Assembly: GCA_903957405.1 (NCBI GenBank)
Contig: CAJBPC010000192.1
Coordinates: forward strand, 1-10,879
Origin: an uncultured bacterium
GTDB lineage: Bacteria > Bacteroidota > Bacteroidia > Chitinophagales > Chitinophagaceae
Length of the DNA stretch: 10,879 bases
Direction of reading: 5' to 3'
Below, one piece after another: positions 7,629 to 10,879 of this stretch; within the stretch, counting starts at the first letter, position 1; each line of letters opens with the position of its first letter. Position numbers and translations under genes: made by a program. The notes under the pieces were generated by a model. The model was not told the origin of the DNA. It worked only from the letters and a program-made list of their open reading frames with translations, and searched no databases.

Positions 7629-7631
7629 AAC

Positions 7632-7660
7632 CAAATTTAGCCTTTTAGTGGAAAACACAA
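7632..7660 (-). promoter_or_regulatory. Promoter of the 68-aa gene/nucleotidyltransferase unit
   Basis: On the minus strand TTG (7658-7660), an 18-base spacer, and TAAATTTG (7632-7639) match both elements of the Bacteroidota promoter. Only GTT lies between the -7 box and the ATG, so the transcript is probably leaderless. Confidence 0.65.
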
Positions 7661-7732
7661 CCCTTTCAAAATTGAACTAGCGTCATACCATATATCGTTC
7701 GAACTCAGTCTAGCAAAGGGCACATTACCATT

Positions 7733-7763
7733 AAGCCGATTCTTTGATGAATCGGCTTTTTTT
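7733..7763 (+). terminator. Orphan intrinsic terminator
   Basis: AAGCCGATTC (7733-7742) and GAATCGGCTT (7749-7758) form a perfect 10-bp stem with a six-base loop, and the T-run covers 7757-7763. It is oriented for + strand transcription, yet no + strand gene is visible between the tRNA terminator and this point. It may be left from a deleted gene, or serve a short RNA. Confidence 0.75.
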
Positions 7764-8080
7764 ATGTTTGGATGAATGGGTAGTATTGTACAAAGAAATG
7801 GAGTCCTGAGTGTATTACTTAAACAAGGGAATAGAAACGGGTGAATGACCCATCCGTCATGAATGGCTATACCAATCGATCTAGGATTGCAAAAAAGGTA
7901 ACGAGCACAAGGCACAGGGATACAAAATCCGCTGTACACCCATCTGAAAAATGATCGCAGACGCCGTAAACGAGGCCACCGTCAGGATAGCAGGGGAATT
8001 AATCCAATGCGCGTTCCCAAGGCAAAAGAACAGCAGCGCATTCAACAGAATATCCCCTGATTTTTGCATCCTGTTAACTT
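7764..8080. other. Intergenic stretch with no convincing gene
   Basis: Apart from one possible small minus-strand membrane ORF (7881-8069), listed separately, I see no gene, RNA, repeat or clear promoter here. The open frame on the minus strand across 7637-7939 runs through the terminator and the promoter of the neighbouring operon and has no recognisable protein character. Confidence 0.4.
7881..8069 (-). CDS. Possible small membrane protein, doubtful
   Basis: This open frame would encode 62 residues with two hydrophobic stretches, LLNALLFFCLG (about 9-19) and ILTVASFTASAIIF (about 28-41), followed by QRILYPCALC. The composition is more protein-like than that of neighbouring open frames. I do not recognise the family, and no -7 box lies just upstream of the ATG. 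It would be divergent from the amine oxidase gene. It could be a 5' remnant of a longer membrane-protein gene, or chance. Confidence 0.3.
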   Translation of the reverse strand: MQKSGDILLNALLFFCLGNAHWINSPAILTVASFTASAIIFQMGVQRILYPCALCSLPFLQS

Positions 8081-8110
8081 TTGCGAGTCATTGCTAAAAA
8101 ATTCAAAACC

Positions 8111-9169
8111 ATGTATGACGTAATCATTGTTGGAGGTGGGTTGAGTGGCCTCACCACCGCCTATCATTTGCAAAAACAACATATTTCTTTCAAGATACTG
8201 GAAGGCCAAAGTCGGTTGGGGGGACGGATAGAAACCATTTTTGGCGAAAATCAAACGCCCATGGAAATGGGTGCGACTTGGTTTGGCAAAGAACATCGAA
8301 ATGTACTTGGCTTATTGTCAGAACTGTCCATTCCTTTTTTTGAACAGCACACAGAAGGCATCGCCTTGTTTGAAACCCTATCCACAGAGAAACCACAATC
8401 GTATTTTACACCTTCCAACACCCACTCGGCCTACCGTGTGCTAGGCGGAACGGGGCAAATTGTCAAAGCCTTGCAAGAAAAGATCGGCTTGGAAAACATC
8501 GTGTTAAACTGCAAAGTAACCCAGGTAGAAGAACTAAACGATGGCTTAAAAATTAGCGACAGCGGCGGGAATGCGTATTTTTCAAAAAAAATGATCTTGG
8601 CTTTGCCACCCCAATTGGCAGCGTATGCCATTTCATTTTCTCCCGAATTACCTGTTGAACTATCAAAGATCATGCAGCACACCCAAACTTGGATGAGCGG
8701 CTCGGTGAAGTTTTCGGTTGAATACAAGACGGCTTTTTGGCTGGAAAACAAATTTTCGGGCACTGTGTTTAGCCAGTCGGGGTTGGCCAGTGAAATATAC
8801 GACCACAGCCATTTTGAGGATGGAAAATTTGCCTTGAAAGGTTTTTTGAATGGCTCGGCATTGCATTTTTCGAAGGCCGAAAGGCAAGCCAAAGTGATTG
8901 CCCAACTGACTCATTATTTTGGCAGTGATGCCCAAGCATTTCTTTCCTATAACGACAAAATTTGGAATGATGCCTTCATTGATGGTCACGGTCCTTTTTT
9001 GCCAGGGCACCATAACAACGGACATCCACGGTTTGCCAAAAGTTATTTCAACGACAAACTGTTTTTTGCAGGTACCGAAACCAGCCCCGCTTTTGGCGGC
9101 TATATGGATGGGGCAATCATAGCCGCAAAGGCCACTTCAGAAAGGGTTTTGGCATCCTTCAAGAAATAA
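8111..9169 (+). CDS. FAD-dependent amine oxidase-family protein
   Basis: This 352-residue flavoprotein belongs to the amino-oxidase/monoamine oxidase superfamily, which oxidises amines or related substrates using FAD; the substrate is unknown. The N-terminal Rossmann fold has VIIVGGGLSGLTTAYHL (GGGLSG at residues 8-13), the ribose-binding acid in ILEG (Glu31), and GGRIET (38-43). The C-terminus has the second FAD segment FFAGTETSPAFGGYMDGAI, typical of the family. No Cys for covalent FAD is present in that segment, so flavin is probably bound noncovalently. I chose the ATG at 8111; an in-frame TTG 30 bases upstream adds a basic stretch before the first beta strand and is less likely. The region is A+T-richer than the left half. 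No partner gene is adjacent. Confidence 0.9.
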   Translation: MYDVIIVGGGLSGLTTAYHLQKQHISFKILEGQSRLGGRIETIFGENQTPMEMGATWFGKEHRNVLGLLSELSIPFFEQHTEGIALFETLSTEKPQSYFTPSNTHSAYRVLGGTGQIVKALQEKIGLENIVLNCKVTQVEELNDGLKISDSGGNAYFSKKMILALPPQLAAYAISFSPELPVELSKIMQHTQTWMSGSVKFSVEYKTAFWLENKFSGTVFSQSGLASEIYDHSHFEDGKFALKGFLNGSALHFSKAERQAKVIAQLTHYFGSDAQAFLSYNDKIWNDAFIDGHGPFLPGHHNNGHPRFAKSYFNDKLFFAGTETSPAFGGYMDGAIIAAKATSERVLASFKK

Positions 9170-9316
9170 AATTTTTACACTGTAACAGACTAATCATAAA
9201 TTCTGCCCTTGTATCGTCTGAGAGCCCTGATTTTACTGGATCATTATTTTATTTCCAAGAGGAGGATCCTTTTTTCAAGTTGAAAAAAAATCCGGCACTA
9301 TAGTCCACCCCCTGAT

Positions 9317-9448
9317 TTAATTTTTAGCCAAGTATGTTTGCATGTCTCCATAGTTCTTTGGATCAAAGCCTTGAGTGGGCAGAATCGCCGTTTTTCCCAT
9401 GGTAAGGATCGGGCGCTTAGGTTGCGATAGAAATCGCCTGCTTAAAGC
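9317..9448 (-). pseudogene. Possible 3' remnant of an unidentified gene
   Basis: On the minus strand a 43-codon open stretch ends in TAA at 9317-9319 and reads ...QPKRPILTMGKTAILPTQGF, then DPKNYGDMQTYLAKN. It is closed upstream by an in-frame TGA. The residue mix looks like a real protein C-terminus rather than random translation. The part from ATG 9398-9400 alone would give 27 residues. I do not recognise the family, and there is no promoter. Confidence 0.25.
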
Positions 9449-9465
9449 ACTTCATTGGCTGTAAG

Positions 9466-9484
9466 AAAAAAAGCTCGCTGAGCT
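9466..9484 (-). terminator. Weak terminator downstream of the toxin-antitoxin operon
   Basis: On the minus strand AGCTC-AGC-GAGCT is followed by seven T (complement of 9466-9472). The stem is only 5 bp, so efficiency is doubtful. It lies about 150 bases after the antitoxin stop and could end that transcript. Confidence 0.4.
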
Positions 9485-9635
9485 GACTTCGAAATCTCCA
9501 CGATTACATTGAAAAACCCATTGGGGAAGACTGAAATCAGTTTCCTTCTACACCGGCTTCATGGTATGAGATAGGAGCCGCAAGAAAGCAAAGTTGTTAA
9601 AGGTGGTTTTTCTTTCTTCAGTTGTCAAATAGTCC

Positions 9636-9938
9636 TCAGAGTTTAATGGAAAGTTCAAGGTGACCACCAAGTCCAAGTTCAACTATTTTTTGAAGTGTCG
9701 AAATACGAACTTCTTTAATGTTGTTTTCAATTTTAGAAATGTAACCCTTGTTTGTTCCGCATTTTTCAGCAAGTTCTTCTTGAGTCAATCCTTTTTCAAG
9801 TCGTGCCTGCTGAATGAGAAAACCAAGTTTAAAGGCTTCATAACCTTTCTCAAACTTATCACGTTTGGAAGTTCCTTTCTTACCATATTGTTCATCAACA
9901 AATTGGTCAATTGTTTTTAAATTATTTTTCTTGCTCAT
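9636..9938 (-). CDS. higA: HigA-like Xre-family antitoxin
   Basis: This 100-residue protein is the probable antitoxin of a type II toxin-antitoxin pair: it binds and neutralises the neighbouring toxin and represses the operon. Residues about 39-90 form an Xre-type helix-turn-helix (GFLIQQARLEKGLTQEELAE, then GTNKGYISKIENN and STLQKIVELGL). The first 35 residues (DQFVDEQYGKKGTSKRDKFE) form the extension often seen in HigA-type antitoxins and may contact the toxin. The gene overlaps the 3' end of the toxin gene by 17 bases, so the toxin comes first, as in higBA, and translation is probably coupled. The region is strongly A+T-rich. The gene symbol is by family resemblance only. Confidence 0.85.
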   Translation of the reverse strand: MSKKNNLKTIDQFVDEQYGKKGTSKRDKFEKGYEAFKLGFLIQQARLEKGLTQEELAEKCGTNKGYISKIENNIKEVRISTLQKIVELGLGGHLELSIKL

Positions 9939-10260
9939 ATTCTATTTTAATTTTCAATGCTTTTTCGATTTCAGATTTGGGTGTCTTCTGAGTCTTTTTC
10001 TGGAATCCATTTGCCAAAACAATAAGTTTACCTTCATCAAAAAAGCAGAAAATGCGAAAAATTTCGCTGCCCTGCTGAACTCTGATTTCATAAAGTCCAT
10101 GCGTTCCTTCCATATGTTTTAAATAATCGGTCGGAATTTTCTTTTGAGTTTCAATAATCCTAAAAGTCCATAAAATCTTATCTTTTACTTTCTGCTTTTG
10201 GTAGAAGTTAGTAAAGTAGTCCTTATACAGGGTTACAGTTCTTAGTTTTATGTAACTCAT
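9922..10260 (-). CDS. higB: HigB/RelE-superfamily toxin (Gp49-like)
   Basis: The 112-residue product resembles the phage-derived Gp49-like/HigB branch of the RelE superfamily, ribosome-dependent mRNA endonucleases that halt translation when not bound by antitoxin. Its diagnostic region is LKHMEGTHGLYEIRV (about 47-61), GSEIFRIFCFFDEG (64-77) and LIVLANGFQKKTQKTPKSEI (79-98), which matches the family pattern of beta strands followed by a basic segment and C-terminal helix. I chose the ATG at 10258-10260; an in-frame ATG nine bases upstream overlaps the -7 box. Six bases separate the start from that box, implying a leaderless message. The frame is intact, so the pair may be functional. Confidence 0.88.
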   Translation of the reverse strand: MSYIKLRTVTLYKDYFTNFYQKQKVKDKILWTFRIIETQKKIPTDYLKHMEGTHGLYEIRVQQGSEIFRIFCFFDEGKLIVLANGFQKKTQKTPKSEIEKALKIKIEYEQEK

Positions 10261-10266
10261 ACGATG

Positions 10267-10294
10267 CAAAGGTCGTATAAAGTTGTCCGAACAA
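10267..10294 (-). promoter_or_regulatory. Promoter of the toxin-antitoxin operon
   Basis: On the minus strand TTG (10292-10294), a 17-base spacer, and GACCTTTG (10267-10274, one mismatch to TAnnTTTG) form a plausible promoter. It ends six bases before the toxin ATG. Confidence 0.5.
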
Positions 10295-10304
10295 GCAACT
10301 TTAT
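10277..10304. promoter_or_regulatory. Palindromic operator over the toxin-antitoxin promoter
   Basis: ATAAAGTTG (10277-10285) and CAACTTTAT (10296-10304) are perfect 9-bp inverted arms with a 10-base centre. The palindrome covers the -33 element and most of the spacer of the operon promoter. This is where an autorepressing antitoxin such as HigA would be expected to bind; the binding is inferred from position and symmetry. Confidence 0.6.
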
Positions 10305-10370
10305 TGTTGATTTTTTCATGTTTAAGTGTATTGTTTGGGCCGTCATTCTAAAATCAAAGCTAATCGGATC

Positions 10371-10435
10371 AGGCAGGGAATTTCACCACTGCCTTCCCAC
10401 AGAACCGGACGTGAACCGCTCGATTCATGCGGATC
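10371..10435 (-). mobile_element. Degenerate 3' end of a group II intron (domains V-VI)
   Basis: Minus-strand bases 10435-10402 match the 34-base layout of group II intron domain V: outer GA...UUC stem, CG bulge, inner stem and tetraloop, ending CACGUCCGGUUC. Compared with the family pattern GAGCCGUAU...ACGUACGGUUC, the catalytic triad AGC reads AUC, position 7 faces a C-C mismatch, and the tetraloop is GAGC rather than GNRA. A domain VI-like hairpin follows (AGGCAG 10394-10389 with CTGCCT 10376-10371). No reverse transcriptase gene or domains I-IV are visible; the IS66 tnpB stop lies only 26 bases upstream. This is a truncated, almost certainly inactive relic. Confidence 0.65.
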
Positions 10436-10461
10436 TTCGTAAACGCACGCCTAATGGCATC

Positions 10462-10833
10462 TTATTCAACACGCAATAATCTTCTATTGCTGCTTGGATG
10501 GAGATTCCGCACTACTAATGAAAGCCGGATTCCATGAAGGATCAATGACAATTGGTTGGCATCGATGATGATCTGCTTGCCGTCTACACTCTTTTGCGGT
10601 TCCTCGAAGGCGCCTTGTTCGAGGCGCTTGTGGTACATGGCCAGACCGTCGCCTTCCCATTTGAGCGGTTTGATGGCATTGCGACGGAGGTTCACGAAAA
10701 TCCAGAAGCCGCCATCGGTGACTTCTCGGCGTAAAAATTCTTGGATCAATCCGCTTAAGCCGTCTAAGGCCTTGCGAAAATCCACCGGATCATGGAACCA
10801 ATAATACTTTGTATCAGTGTCGATGTGCAGCAT
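10462..10833 (-). CDS. tnpB: IS66-family accessory protein TnpB (Orf2)
   Basis: This 123-residue protein is the IS66 Orf2/TnpB accessory protein needed for transposition of IS66-type elements together with TnpA and TnpC. The family core is visible: HDPVDFRKALDGLSGLI near the start, then FWIFVNLRRNAIKPLKWEGDG and LAMYHKRLEQGAFEEP. I chose the ATG at 10831-10833, because the in-frame TTG six bases upstream overlaps the stop of the preceding orf. The C-terminal 25 residues (from LILHGIRLS) match the family less well by eye, so the end may be altered. No tnpC follows; a group II intron relic lies 26 bases downstream instead. The element is therefore probably an immobile fragment, though its missing part could lie elsewhere. 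Confidence 0.88.
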   Translation of the reverse strand: MLHIDTDTKYYWFHDPVDFRKALDGLSGLIQEFLRREVTDGGFWIFVNLRRNAIKPLKWEGDGLAMYHKRLEQGAFEEPQKSVDGKQIIIDANQLSLILHGIRLSLVVRNLHPSSNRRLLRVE

Positions 10834-10835
10834 GC

Positions 10836-10879
10836 TCAAACCATTTTGAGTTGACGAATGAGTGCAATGGAACCGGGCA
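10836..10879 (-). CDS. C-terminal end of the IS66 first orf (TnpA-like), partial
   Basis: Only 13 codons are in the window (PGSIALIRQLKMV, then TGA at 10836-10838). The gene runs off the right edge. Its position directly before tnpB on the same strand, two bases from the tnpB ATG, is where IS66 elements carry their small TnpA-type orf. Identity is inferred mainly from that order. Confidence 0.55.
   Translation of the reverse strand, partial: PGSIALIRQLKMV

Larger units (their letters stand above)
9170..9635. other. Intergenic stretch with gene debris
   Basis: No intact gene is seen in these 466 bases. An imperfect hairpin lies at 9264-9293 (GGAT...ATCC enclosing TTTTTTC/GAAAAAA) without a trailing T-run. 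A possible minus-strand gene remnant and a weak minus-strand terminator are listed separately. A TATGTTTG at 9333-9340 on the + strand resembles a -7 box, but the ATG after it is closed by a stop after three codons. Confidence 0.45.

Noticed and set aside
7637..7939. 100-codon minus-strand frame over the orphan terminator
   Set aside because: It spans a terminator hairpin and the promoter of the 68-aa gene, and its translation has no protein-like pattern.
9264..9293. Imperfect hairpin after the amine oxidase gene as its terminator
   Set aside because: The stem is interrupted and no T-run follows on the + strand.
1..10879. CRISPR array or tandem repeats
   Set aside because: No regularly spaced repeat was seen on either strand.
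6850..10879. attL/attR pair from the tRNA-Leu 3' end
   Set aside because: No second copy of the tRNA 3' end or integrase gene is visible in the window.

Overview
The window looks like chromosome of a Bacteroidota species. The grounds are several -7 boxes of the Bacteroidota form TAnnTTTG placed just upstream of genes, absence of obvious Shine-Dalgarno sequences at several starts, and the gene families present: a FadL-like outer-membrane protein with a C-terminal Phe, MiaA, the PRiA4-ORF3 family, a class II CCA-adding enzyme with an HD domain, a GT9 glycosyltransferase, and DapD. Genus cannot be told by eye.

Bases 1-6920 read as ordinary core chromosome. A hairpin terminator opens the window, then a FadL/OMPP1-family porin runs on the + strand. 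Facing it is a minus-strand run, in transcription order: GT9 glycosyltransferase (GTG start), CCA tRNA nucleotidyltransferase, PRiA4-ORF3-like protein with an acidic tail, and miaA. Two of these four act on tRNA (CCA addition and A37 prenylation). Divergent from GT9 is dapD (lysine/diaminopimelate pathway), followed by tRNA-Leu(CAG) with a clear promoter and a 19-bp terminator hairpin. The tRNA gene does not encode CCA, so it depends on an enzyme like the one encoded about 2 kb away.

Bases 6920-10879, downstream of the tRNA, read as accessory and partly decayed. They are visibly richer in A+T and contain: a two-gene unit (68-aa helical protein plus nucleotidyltransferase) in which the second gene carries two in-frame stops; an orphan + strand terminator; a possible small membrane ORF; a flavin amine oxidase; a remnant-bearing intergenic stretch; a higBA-type toxin-antitoxin operon with a 9-bp-arm palindrome in its promoter; a degenerate 3' end of a group II intron (domain V recognisable, catalytic triad altered); and IS66-family genes (tnpB plus the tail of the preceding orf) running off the right edge, with no tnpC after tnpB.

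No clearly new multi-gene system is visible. The most useful observations are the doubly interrupted nucleotidyltransferase, the domain V relic, the palindrome over the toxin-antitoxin promoter, and a repeated layout in which a TAnnTTTG box lies only 3-6 bases before the start codon, suggesting leaderless transcripts.
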